This document shows, one piece after another, positions 27,937-35,608 of a stretch of 64,000 bases of DNA; the stretch's first letter is position 1, and the number at the start of each line of letters is the position of its first letter. The stretch is taken from contig NZ_FMAD01000002.1 of NCBI RefSeq assembly GCF_900094595.1, positions 434,001-498,000 on the forward strand, in the 5' to 3' direction. Origin of the DNA: Cupriavidus alkaliphilus (GTDB lineage Bacteria > Pseudomonadota > Gammaproteobacteria > Burkholderiales > Burkholderiaceae). Both the position numbers and the translations under genes were made by a program. Below the pieces are notes generated by a model. That model had not been told where the DNA came from. It was given only the letters and a program-made list of their open reading frames with translations, and ran no database searches.

Positions 27937-29802
27937 TCAGTTGCCGCCCGAGGCATTGCGCCCGGCTGGGCTCGCGGTAGTGGCAGTCCGTGCCTGCGCC
28001 AGGCGCGCGGCGGTGGCTTCGATGCGGGCGATGCGCGCGGCGGTGTCTTCTGCCGGCGGCGCGGCCGCTGCCGCCGGCGCTGTCCTGGCCTGGTTGAGCG
28101 CCGCGGCGACGGCCAGCGGTGCCGCCGCAGGTGCGGCCGGCTCGTTCAGCGGGCGGCCGTTCGGCAACGGGCCCATCGACACCGATGTCGGCGCGGCTTC
28201 GCTGCGCGGTGCCGCCGGTGCGGTGGCGGGCGCTGCGGCGGGCGCGGCCGGCTGCGACGGGGCGGGCGCGGGTGCCGGTACCGGCTTGCCGCTGCCTTCC
28301 ATATTGCCCATGAAGTACAGCGACAGCGGGTTGGGCGTGGAGAAGCTGTCGGTCGGCAGCGGGTAGTTGCTGGTTTGCATCGGCTTGACCAGGCGCGGCG
28401 TGATGATGAACACCAACTCGGTCAGGTCCTGCTGGTATTGGGTGCTGCGGAACAGCGTGCCCAGCACCGGCACTTCTCCCGCCCCCGGCAGCGCCTTCAG
28501 TGAGCCGCGCGCGCTGTCTGTCAGCAGGCCGCCGATGGCGAAGCTTTCGCCGTCGCGCATCTGCACGGTGGTGGAGGCACGGCGGGTAGTGATCACCGGC
28601 AATACAGTCTGGCCGGCCAGGGTGCCGCCGCGCACGGTCGCGCCAGTGGGCGACAGTTCGGAGACTTCCGGTGCCACCTTCAGGTGGATGCGGCCGTTGG
28701 CCAGTACCGTGGGCGTGAACTTCAGCCCCACGCCGAATTCCTCTTCCTGCAGGGTGACCGTGCCGGCACCGTTCAGGACGTTGCTCTGCGCCACCGGGAT
28801 GTAGATCTTGCCGCCGGCGAGGAAGCTGGCTTCCTGGCCGCTGATGGTGACGAGGTTGGGCTCGGCCAGGATCTTGACCAGGCTGTCGTTCTTCTGCGCA
28901 TCGAGGGCCACGTCGAACGGCCGGTTGTTGGCCTTGCTGGCGAAGATCGCGGTGGAAGCGCCGGTCAGCAGCGACGTCACCAGCCCGCCGCTCCAGGAAC
29001 CGAAGCCGCCCTGCAGGTTCACGGTCGAGCCGAGCTGGTTCAGCAGCGTCTTCGAGACCTCGGCCACCTTGACTTCCAGCATCACCTGCTGCGGCGTATC
29101 GACCGACATCATGTTGATCACGCCGCCCTTCTTGGTGCCATCGCTGTGCGCGGCGTTGGCGTAGGCCTGCGCGATGTCCATGGCCATCTGCGCCGACTGT
29201 GCGTTGGTGACGCTGCCGGTCAGCACCAGGTTGTCGGCTGCCGTCATCACGCGGATCCCGGGCTCGCCGGGCAGGAGCTGACCAAGCGAGGTCTGCAGGC
29301 CGCCCGAATCGGCGTTGACCACCACGTTGATGATGCTGCAGGAGCCGCTGCGGCCCTGCACGATCATGTTGGTGGTGCCGACACTGCGGCCCAGCACATA
29401 CAGTGTCTGCGGCGACACCATGGTGGCCTGCACCACGTTGGGATTGCCCAGGGTCCGGTTGCGTACTGCCTCCGGTAGCGGAATGAGCTGCGACTTGCCG
29501 ACCGGCACGATCACGTTGGACTCATTGCGGATCGCTCCGGTGCAGTTGGGCCCGCGCGCCTCGGCGGCCGGCGCTGGTGCCGGCGCCGTGTTCTGCGCGA
29601 CCGTTGCCGGCGCCCCGGGCGTCATGCTGATCGTCATCTGCATTGGCGTCGCCGGGGCCTTGGCGGCGGCCGGCGTGGTGGCCTTGGTCACGCTGCCCGC
29701 CTCCATGGCGGCCTGCGCGGCCGCCGCGAACGGCGTGCAGAGGATGGCGGCCAGCACCAGGATGCGGGTGCCGCCGGCGGCGTTGGTTTGGCTGTGTTTC
29801 AT
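27937..29802 (-). CDS. rcpA: Tad secretin RcpA (CpaC)
   Basis: The 621-residue outer-membrane secretin through which the Flp pilus leaves the cell. Signal peptide at the start (ILVLAAILCTPFAAAAQA), a Pro/Ala-rich linker, an N-terminal secretin domain (VPVGKSQLIPLPEAVRNRTLG), a BON-like segment (LVLTGSVTNAQSAQMAMDIAQAYA) and the C-terminal secretin domain from about residue 270 (VMLEVKVAEVSKTLLNQLG ... FAIGGLLTDSARG ... LTELVFIITPRLV). A Pro/Ala-rich C-terminal tail of roughly 130 residues is longer than usual. ATG 29802 has GGAG eight bases upstream; the longer open frame lacks a signal peptide at its start. It follows rcpC by 71 bases. Confidence 0.94.
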   Translation of the reverse strand: MKHSQTNAAGGTRILVLAAILCTPFAAAAQAAMEAGSVTKATTPAAAKAPATPMQMTISMTPGAPATVAQNTAPAPAPAAEARGPNCTGAIRNESNVIVPVGKSQLIPLPEAVRNRTLGNPNVVQATMVSPQTLYVLGRSVGTTNMIVQGRSGSCSIINVVVNADSGGLQTSLGQLLPGEPGIRVMTAADNLVLTGSVTNAQSAQMAMDIAQAYANAAHSDGTKKGGVINMMSVDTPQQVMLEVKVAEVSKTLLNQLGSTVNLQGGFGSWSGGLVTSLLTGASTAIFASKANNRPFDVALDAQKNDSLVKILAEPNLVTISGQEASFLAGGKIYIPVAQSNVLNGAGTVTLQEEEFGVGLKFTPTVLANGRIHLKVAPEVSELSPTGATVRGGTLAGQTVLPVITTRRASTTVQMRDGESFAIGGLLTDSARGSLKALPGAGEVPVLGTLFRSTQYQQDLTELVFIITPRLVKPMQTSNYPLPTDSFSTPNPLSLYFMGNMEGSGKPVPAPAPAPSQPAAPAAAPATAPAAPRSEAAPTSVSMGPLPNGRPLNEPAAPAAAPLAVAAALNQARTAPAAAAAPPAEDTAARIARIEATAARLAQARTATTASPAGRNASGGN

Positions 29803-29873
29803 GTTGGATCTCCCCCCGGAGCGTGATGCCTGTCTGGTTTGACGGGAATGGGCCGTTTCCTTGGCGCGGTGGC

Positions 29874-30719
29874 TCAGAAGCACTCGACGCCGCCCTGCAT
29901 GCCGGCCAGCACCCCGATGCAGTTGCCCGGGCGCGCCGGCTGGGCCACCACCGTGCGGGTCTTGACCACGGTGCGCGTGGCGGTCTGGGTGACTACCTTG
30001 ACCGGCGCCGCTTCCGGTGCCTTGCCGAGCAACGTGCCCTTGGTGGCGCCGCCGGTGTTGATGTCGGCCACGTCCATCTGGTTGCGCAGCACCAGCGACA
30101 GCGTGCCGACGCTGCGCGCCACGTCCAGTTTCTCGGCCTGCTCCGGCGTGACCTCCAGCGTCACGGCATTGACCACCTTGGGCTGGGTGTCGTCGCGGCT
30201 GACCTGCTGTGCCACCGCCAGCACCAGGATCTTCTCGAGCACGATTTTCGAGATGCTGCCGGCCTGCGTGCTCTTGGCTTCCTCGTTGGTATTGACGATC
30301 ACGTCGACGTAGTTGCCCGGCAGCGCGAAGCCGGCTACGCCTACGACATCGTTCACGCGCACGGTAATGGCGCGCTTGCCGTCATTGATCACGGCGGAAA
30401 GGCCGCCCTTGGTGCCGATCGGCGCCAGCTTGGCGTCGAGGACGGGCTCGCCGCGCTGCAGGCTGGTGCGCACCACGCGGCCTTCCAGCGCTTTTACGTC
30501 TTCGAAGGCACCGGGCGGCACGCTGCCCGACGGCCAGCTGACGAGCCGCAACTGGCTGCCGTTGAGTGGTTGTCCCAGGTTCAGGTCAACGGTGGCCACG
30601 ACCACCTGCTTGACTGCGCTCGAAGACTGTTGCATCAGCCAGCGTGAGGCCGACACCACCGCCGCGGCGCCCGCGACGAGGGCGATCAGCAGCATCAGGA
30701 TTGCGCGTGTGTTTTTCAT
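29874..30719 (-). CDS. rcpC: Tad assembly protein RcpC (CpaB)
   Basis: A 281-residue periplasmic protein with an N-terminal membrane anchor (ILMLLIALVAGAAAVVSASRWLM) and an SAF-like domain (VVVATVDLNLGQPLNGSQL ... VVRTSLQRGEPVLDAKLA), followed by the RcpC/CpaB domain (VRVNDVVGVAGFALPGNYVDVIVN). It links the inner-membrane machine with the secretin in other Tad systems. Two Cys occur only at the C-terminus. Good ribosome site AGGGAGAGTCATC. It lies between the AAA+ ATPase gene (42 bases) and rcpA. Confidence 0.93.
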   Translation of the reverse strand: MKNTRAILMLLIALVAGAAAVVSASRWLMQQSSSAVKQVVVATVDLNLGQPLNGSQLRLVSWPSGSVPPGAFEDVKALEGRVVRTSLQRGEPVLDAKLAPIGTKGGLSAVINDGKRAITVRVNDVVGVAGFALPGNYVDVIVNTNEEAKSTQAGSISKIVLEKILVLAVAQQVSRDDTQPKVVNAVTLEVTPEQAEKLDVARSVGTLSLVLRNQMDVADINTGGATKGTLLGKAPEAAPVKVVTQTATRTVVKTRTVVAQPARPGNCIGVLAGMQGGVECF

Positions 30720-30761
30720 GATGACTCTCCCTGCAATGGTCCGTGTGTGTGGGTTGCCGTG

Positions 30762-32183
30762 TCAGCCGGCGGCGCGGTGCCCGTCGGGCCAGCGGTCGCG
30801 CAGGCCGGGCGGCGGGGTGTCAGGTGCAGGCCGCAGCCCGTAGTAGCTCTGCCAGGCATTGAGCAGCGCTTCTTCGGTGACCTGCGCAGCGTGGCCGTGG
30901 TAGCGCACCCCCGATGCGACCAGCCGCAGCAGGTCCCGCGGGATGCAAGCCAGCAGCGGCGTATCGCCGGAGAAATGCAGGCCCTGCATCAGGAAATCGA
31001 GCACCGTGTCGCTGCTGGTCAGGCCGAATTCGGCGGCGGTGCGCAGGTACACCTCGCGATAGTCGTCCTGTGACAGCGGCCCCACGTAAAGCTTGCTGCC
31101 GAGGCGGCGCAGGAACGCATCGTCGGCGAGCTCGGACGGTTGGAGGTTGGTCGAGAACACCGGCCAGACATCGAACGGCACCGAGAAGCGCACGCCGGTG
31201 CGCAGGGTGAACATGTCGACGTTGCGGTCCAGCGGCACGATCCAGCGGTTGAGCAGCTCGGAGACCCCGACCAACTGGCGGCCCAGGTCGTCGACGATGT
31301 AGATGCCGTTGTTGGCCTTCATGTGCGGCGGCGCCTGGTAGAAGCCCGAGGTGCCGTCATAGCGCAGGTCCAGCATCGACAGGGTCAGCTCGCCGCCCGA
31401 GAGCACCACCGGCCGGTGGCACAGGATCCAGCGGCGGTCCTGCGAGCGGCGCCCAAGCGAGGTCTCGCTGTCGTCGAACGGCACATGCACGAGCGGGTCG
31501 AATACCTGGATGATTTCTCCGGCGACCGTGATCGCCTGCGGCACCGGCACCGCGCCGGGCAGCAGCGCGCCCAGTCGCTGCGCCAGGTAGGTCTTGCCGC
31601 TGCCTGGCGGGCCGTAGATCATCAATGCGCGGCACGTATTGAGCGCCATGCCGATCGCATCGAGCAGCTGCAGCGGCACGACCTGGTCGTGGAACGCCGC
31701 GGTGACGTCGGCCTTGGTCACCGAGGTATGGCTGACCGAGTGGCGCTGCACGGCATCGAGATAAGCGCTCAGCGTTACCGGCGCGGCGCCGGCGTAGCAG
31801 CAGCGCGCCATCGCTTCGGCAGCGCGGGTGTAGCCGGCGTCGGTCAGGCGGAAGCGCACGTCAAGGTCGCTTGCGCCGCGGTGGGCAATCTCGAGCAGGC
31901 GCTCGCGCACCGCCACGGTAGCGACTTCGTTGACCACGGTGGCCGGCAGCTTCAGCGTATCGGTCAGCACCGCCAGGGTGACACTGCGGTGCAGGTACGC
32001 GGCCTTCAGCAGCAGGCCGAGCAGCAGGGAGATATCCAGCCCCGTATCAGCGATGGTCCGGGGCATGACGTGCCAGGGCGGCGTTGGGGCGATGCCGGGA
32101 TCGGCGTGCCCGTCGTGGGCGCTGAGCGGCACCGGTTCGAGATGCCGCGCTGCATGGCCTGTTGATTCGTGGTGCTCGATCAT
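30762..32183 (-). CDS. AAA+ (MoxR-like) ATPase embedded in the Tad operon
   Basis: A 473-residue cytoplasmic AAA+ protein. The N-terminal 150 residues look like a winged helix (LLLKAAYLHRSVTLAVLTDTL ... VRFRLTDAGYTRAAEAMARC). The ATPase core has Walker A GPPGSGKT near residue 191, a Walker B-like IYIVDDLGRQ (Asp-Asp instead of Asp-Glu), sensor-1 STN and a candidate Arg finger in FLRRLGSKL. ATG 32183 has GGGGAACGG upstream; an ATG at 32255, one base after the tadV stop, would add 24 residues and is the alternative. It is not one of the classical Tad proteins TadA-G/RcpA-C, but its operon place between tadV and rcpC argues for a pilus-linked job, such as remodelling or regulation. No substrate can be named. 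Confidence 0.85.
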   Translation of the reverse strand: MIEHHESTGHAARHLEPVPLSAHDGHADPGIAPTPPWHVMPRTIADTGLDISLLLGLLLKAAYLHRSVTLAVLTDTLKLPATVVNEVATVAVRERLLEIAHRGASDLDVRFRLTDAGYTRAAEAMARCCYAGAAPVTLSAYLDAVQRHSVSHTSVTKADVTAAFHDQVVPLQLLDAIGMALNTCRALMIYGPPGSGKTYLAQRLGALLPGAVPVPQAITVAGEIIQVFDPLVHVPFDDSETSLGRRSQDRRWILCHRPVVLSGGELTLSMLDLRYDGTSGFYQAPPHMKANNGIYIVDDLGRQLVGVSELLNRWIVPLDRNVDMFTLRTGVRFSVPFDVWPVFSTNLQPSELADDAFLRRLGSKLYVGPLSQDDYREVYLRTAAEFGLTSSDTVLDFLMQGLHFSGDTPLLACIPRDLLRLVASGVRYHGHAAQVTEEALLNAWQSYYGLRPAPDTPPPGLRDRWPDGHRAAG

Positions 32184-32256
32184 TGCCGTTCCCCGTTCGC
32201 TGGTGTGCGCGTTCGTCAATGGTTCAGCCGTTGACGGGTTCGTTGCGTGGTTCATG

Positions 32257-32760
32257 TCATGTGCTGGCGAACAGCGTGACCAGCGTGCCCGCGGCGATCG
32301 CCACGCCGTAGGGCAGCGAGCCCACCGACTGGGCACCTGGCTTTGCTCGCACGATGCCCCAGACATTGCGTAGCACGAGGGCACCGCTGCGGAACCAGTA
32401 GACCAGCGCCAGCGCCCAAACGCCGCCCACCAGGCATGCCATCAGTGCGATCTCGAAGGCCATGGCCGGGCCGAGCCACGCGCCAACGGCAGCCATGAGC
32501 TTTACATCGCCGGCTGCCATGCCGCGCAACGCATATAGCGGCAGGAAGATCGCCAGGCCGGTGAGCCAGCCGAGCGTCCAATCCATCAATCCGTGCCCGA
32601 ATCCGTGCATCGCGATTTGCACGGGCACGGCCAGCATCCATGCGCCAAAGGTCAGCCAGTTCGGGATCCGACGGCGCTGCAGATCGATGGCAGCGGCCGT
32701 CAGCACGATCACTATGGTGAGCGGGCCGATAAAGGGTGAGAGCGTCGAGGTGGCAGACAT
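32257..32760 (-). CDS. tadV: Prepilin peptidase TadV (CpaA)
   Basis: A 167-residue A24-family aspartic protease of the inner membrane that cuts the leader from Flp, TadE and TadF prepilins. About five or six membrane helices are visible. The second catalytic Asp is in AAGDVKLMAAVGAWLG (family GxGDxK); the first is in VLTAAAIDLQRRRIPNWLTFG. The N-methyltransferase domain of the larger PilD enzymes is absent, as is normal for TadV. It is 15 bases after the second flp gene. Start by length; an alternative start inside the first helix is unlikely. Confidence 0.93.
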   Translation of the reverse strand: MSATSTLSPFIGPLTIVIVLTAAAIDLQRRRIPNWLTFGAWMLAVPVQIAMHGFGHGLMDWTLGWLTGLAIFLPLYALRGMAAGDVKLMAAVGAWLGPAMAFEIALMACLVGGVWALALVYWFRSGALVLRNVWGIVRAKPGAQSVGSLPYGVAIAAGTLVTLFAST

Positions 32761-32775
32761 GGCAATTTCCGTCTC

Positions 32776-32958
32776 TTATGGCATCAATGGCACGACCGAC
32801 ACCACCAGTTCATAAAGCGTCCGGACCTGGGTGCCTAGCGTGGTGACTGCACTCACTATCACCATGGCGATCAGCGAGCCCAAGAGCGCGTACTCGATTG
32901 AAGTCACGCCACGCTCGTCCTGCCGGAAGTCGTTCCACAGTGCATGGGCTGGTCGCAT
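32776..32958 (-). CDS. flp: Flp pilin, second copy
   Basis: A 60-residue Flp-type IVb pilin. After a 17-residue leader ending ERG comes VTSIEYALLGSLIAMVIVSAV: Gly at -1, Glu-Tyr at +5/+6 and a long hydrophobic helix, the diagnostic Flp features. The C-terminus (RTLYELVVSVVPLMP) differs from the first copy. It is 85 bases after the first flp gene, with a hairpin between them, so it may be expressed at a lower level and act as a minor subunit (inference). The gene is short and easily missed. Confidence 0.9.
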   Translation of the reverse strand: MRPAHALWNDFRQDERGVTSIEYALLGSLIAMVIVSAVTTLGTQVRTLYELVVSVVPLMP

Positions 32959-32995
32959 GGTGTCTTCCCAACGGGGCTATTCGATTTCCGGTAAG

Positions 32996-33020
32996 GGCGT
33001 GGACCGCAAGGATCCACGCC
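32996..33020 (-). promoter_or_regulatory. Stem-loop between the two flp genes
   Basis: GGCGTGGA and TCCACGCC (8 pairs) enclose a 9-base loop, 24 bases after the stop of the upstream flp gene. Without a U-run it is not a full terminator. Such hairpins after a pilin gene commonly protect the pilin message and reduce downstream expression. Confidence 0.55.
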
Positions 33021-33043
33021 GTCGCTTGATGCCGCTACTTACA

Positions 33044-33247
33044 TCACGCCCCACCGCCCGCCGGCGCTGCCGGCACCACGAGCCTTCCTTGGATGTAGTT
33101 GAAGATGGCGCTCAGCTGCGTGCCAACGAGCGTGACCGAAGCAATGATCACGACAGCGATCAGTGCGGCGATCAGGCCGTACTCGATGGCGGTAACGCCG
33201 TCTTCGTCACGGACAAACTGCTTCAGGGTATGGATCAGGCTTTGCAT
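33044..33247 (-). CDS. flp: Flp pilin, first (probably major) copy
   Basis: A 67-residue Flp pilin, the first gene of the Tad operon. The leader MQSLIHTLKQFVRDEDG is cut before VTAIEYGLIAALIAVVIIAS, the classical Flp motif with Glu-Tyr at +5/+6. The C-terminus is Pro/Ala/Gly-rich. ATG 33247 follows AAGGAGATTGTC, a very strong ribosome site; the in-frame extension upstream has none. Its first position, strong ribosome site and the hairpin after it suggest the major pilus subunit. The promoter should lie within the next 100-200 bases upstream but I cannot place it with confidence. Confidence 0.93.
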   Translation of the reverse strand: MQSLIHTLKQFVRDEDGVTAIEYGLIAALIAVVIIASVTLVGTQLSAIFNYIQGRLVVPAAPAGGGA

Positions 33248-33314
33248 GACAATCTCCTTGGGTGGAAAAGCGCCCTCGCGGGCTTGCGGACTTCTCTTCA
33301 ACATCGCTACGGAT

Positions 33315-33584
33315 TCAGCGTGGGGTAAATCGACTGCTCAGACGGTTGCCGGGCGGCGCACACGTTGCACAGGCATGGAATGGCCAGCGACCGGCGCCAG
33401 CGCGCGCGCCACGCGGGCTGCGTGCCTGCAGCCGGCGTTCGGCCGAGGCGTGCATGCAACGTGAGGCGTGATGGCTTGTGCCCGCGCATGCCGCGCTGCG
33501 CGGCGGCACGCTGCTACCGCGCCGCGCGGAGAGGATCTCCTTGGCGTAGCGGTGCGGAATCGCGGGCTGGCGGTCAGCTGGCAT
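33315..33584 (-). CDS. Possible small basic protein upstream of flp (doubtful)
   Basis: An 89-residue reading frame with a good ribosome site (AAGGGGAGCATCACC before ATG) and a start MPADRQPAIPHRYAKEILSARRG. The product is Arg/Ala/Ser-rich, with no recognised fold, and codon use in its second half looks like GC-driven noise. It stops 67 bases before the first flp start, on the same strand. It could be a short leader gene of the Tad operon or simply non-coding promoter DNA. I keep it only because the ribosome site is better than expected by chance. Confidence 0.22.
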   Translation of the reverse strand: MPADRQPAIPHRYAKEILSARRGSSVPPRSAACAGTSHHASRCMHASAERRLQARSPRGARAGAGRWPFHACATCAPPGNRLSSRFTPR

Positions 33585-34331
33585 GGTGATGCTCCCCTTG
33601 TGTACGTGGTTCTGCCGGCAATCGCTGTGCTGGCACTTGCGGAGCGTCTGGCGGTGCGCCGCATGCCAGCCATTAGGCAAAGCGCGGGCCAGCCAGACGC
33701 AAGTCCTTGTGGCCAAAGGCTTTCCGGCTGGCTGTGTGAAGCTGCGAGCGTCGGCGCGGCGGCAAAGCGGGGATTTGGGCAGAAGCTTGTTGCCACCGGG
33801 AAACGCGCGCGCCGCAACGGTTTTTGGATGACAAGACTTTTGAATGAGGCCATGCATGGCGCAGTCGTGATGGCCTACGTCCCGGGCCGTCTGCGCGCCT
33901 CAGCCATAAGCATGAGAAGCGATGCGATGCCTACCGCGCCTGGTTGAGCAATCGGATTGCAGACTGGTAGGCGAAGTGTCCGCGGCTGACAGATGGACGA
34001 GTCCTGTCGCTGCGCGGCCGACGTTTCCGCGAGGAAACGTTCGCTTCCCGCGTATTGCGCCGCCAGGGCCAGGGCCACGGCGCGGCGCACCGGAAATCCT
34101 TTGCGCCAGCGGCGTTGCGCCAGCAGAGCGGTCGTGATTCAGAACTGAAACGTCAGCAGCCCGTGCCGTGTTTTCTGCCACGTCCGCCAAGCTCTTAGCC
34201 CTTCCACTGCCTTGCGCGAATGTGCTGGCTCTACAAGACTACGCAAAAAGGGCGCGTCCCCGTTGCCGCAGGCATCCGCTGCGCAATGCGTGCACGGCAG
34301 CCCGCACAGGCAAGCAAAGGGGGGGGCTTCC
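33585..34331. other. Gene-poor region upstream of the Tad operon and glycan genes
   Basis: About 750 bases with no supported gene. Overlapping frames on both strands are short and rich in Arg/Ala/Ser, as chance frames in high-GC DNA are. The divergent promoters of the Tad operon (minus) and the GT87-like gene (plus) should be here. The clearest structure is the palindrome at 34021-34040. Confidence 0.5.
34021..34040. promoter_or_regulatory. 20-base palindrome in the gene-poor region
   Basis: ACGTTTCC, GCGA, GGAAACGT: perfect 8-base arms around a 4-base centre. It stands in non-coding DNA about 290 bases before the GT87-like gene. It could be an operator; a related half site GAAACGTC occurs near 34148. 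Confidence 0.4.
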
Positions 34332-35570
34332 ATGACGCAGACATCCACGGTCACGCGCGGCCAGCGCACACGGCGCGCGCCCGGTGCGCACTGGCTAGAC
34401 TTCGGACGCCTGCGCCTCTATTCGTACGTGGCACTGGTCTGCTATGCGCTGTTTTTTGGCATTTGGACCTTCCGCGCCTGCGTGCTCGACGTGTCAGGGG
34501 TGTTTGACCCGGGCGGAGATTTCGTGGTGTTCTGGAGTGCCGCCAAACTGACGCTCGTCAACGGCGGGGCCGCGCCGTACGACTATGCGATGTTGGGGAA
34601 GATGGAGTTTGCCACCGTGCCTGAGATGGCTCTCGGGTATGAGGCGCTGCCATGGCTGTATCCCCCGACTTTCCTTTTCTTCGTGCTTGCCTTCGGGCTG
34701 CTGCCCTATGGATTGGCCACATTCCTGTTTCTCGCAGGGGGCGCTGCCTGGTATGCATGGGCGCTGTGCCGCACGCTGCCGCGCGAGGCCTGGCTGACCG
34801 CGCTGGCATTCCCCGGCATCGCCGTGGTACTTGCCGCAGGTCAGAATGCATTGTGGCTGGCCGGTTGCGCCGGTTTGGCGCTGGCCTGTCTGCGCACGCG
34901 GCCGGTGCTAGCTGGCCTGCTGCTGGGCCTGCTCACGGTCAAGCCGCATCTCGCGCTGATGTTCCCGGTGGCGCTGCTGTGCGCGCGCAACTGGCGCGCG
35001 CTGGGCTCGATGGCGGTGACAGCGCTGGGGCTGGTATTGATGGCGTTGCTGGCGTTTGGCACCGAGCCGTTCGTGGCGTTCCTGGGCAACGCCAACCGCG
35101 CGGCGGCCCAGGTGGAGAACGGCGCCGCCTTGCTCGTGCGCATGGCGACCGTGTTCGCCGCCGTGCAGGCGCTGGGCGGTGGCACGGCATTGTCTTATGC
35201 GCTGCACGGCATGGTTGCCGCGGCGGCGCTGGCCGCGGTGGTCTATGCATGGTCGCGGCCATGCAGCTTCGCGCTGCGCGCGGCCGTGCTGTGCTGCGCC
35301 GGGCTGCTGGTGCCAGCTTATCTCTGGGACTACGACCTCGCTTTTCTCGGCCTGGCCATCGCCTGGCTGGGCATGCATGGCTACCGCAACGGGTGGTTGC
35401 GTGGCGAGCGCGAGCTTTTGGTGGCGCTGTGGCTGCTGCCGCTATGCGGCATGACGATGGGTGAGCGGCTAGGCTTTCAGCCGATGGCGCTGGGCTTGAT
35501 GCTGGCGCTTGGACTTGGCGTCTGGCGAATCCGGCAGGAGCGGACCGGCAAGGCACCGCGCGATGCCTGA
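34332..35570 (+). CDS. GT87-like (DUF2029) membrane glycosyltransferase
   Basis: A 412-residue polytopic membrane protein with the layout of the GT87/DUF2029 group of polyprenyl-phosphate-sugar-dependent glycosyltransferases (alpha-mannosyl or arabinofuranosyl transferases). An acidic extracytoplasmic loop after the first helix (DPGGDFVVFWSAAKLTLVNGGAAPYDY) contains the likely catalytic Asp; YPPTFLF and ALLLGLLTVKPHLALMFPVAL are family hallmarks. About ten hydrophobic segments. ATG 34332 is preceded by AAAGGGGGGGG; the longer open frame is Arg/Ser-rich noise. The GtrB-like gene 38 bases downstream could supply the lipid-linked sugar donor. Product sugar unknown. Confidence 0.8.
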   Translation: MTQTSTVTRGQRTRRAPGAHWLDFGRLRLYSYVALVCYALFFGIWTFRACVLDVSGVFDPGGDFVVFWSAAKLTLVNGGAAPYDYAMLGKMEFATVPEMALGYEALPWLYPPTFLFFVLAFGLLPYGLATFLFLAGGAAWYAWALCRTLPREAWLTALAFPGIAVVLAAGQNALWLAGCAGLALACLRTRPVLAGLLLGLLTVKPHLALMFPVALLCARNWRALGSMAVTALGLVLMALLAFGTEPFVAFLGNANRAAAQVENGAALLVRMATVFAAVQALGGGTALSYALHGMVAAAALAAVVYAWSRPCSFALRAAVLCCAGLLVPAYLWDYDLAFLGLAIAWLGMHGYRNGWLRGERELLVALWLLPLCGMTMGERLGFQPMALGLMLALGLGVWRIRQERTGKAPRDA

Positions 35571-35608
35571 GAAGAGGCGTGCGTCGCGCGCCATGGAGGA
35601 AACGGATC

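Noticed and set aside
33468..33947. A 159-codon plus-strand frame upstream of flp
   Set aside because: Arg/Ala-rich composition and overlapping frames of equal quality on the opposite strand suggest chance.
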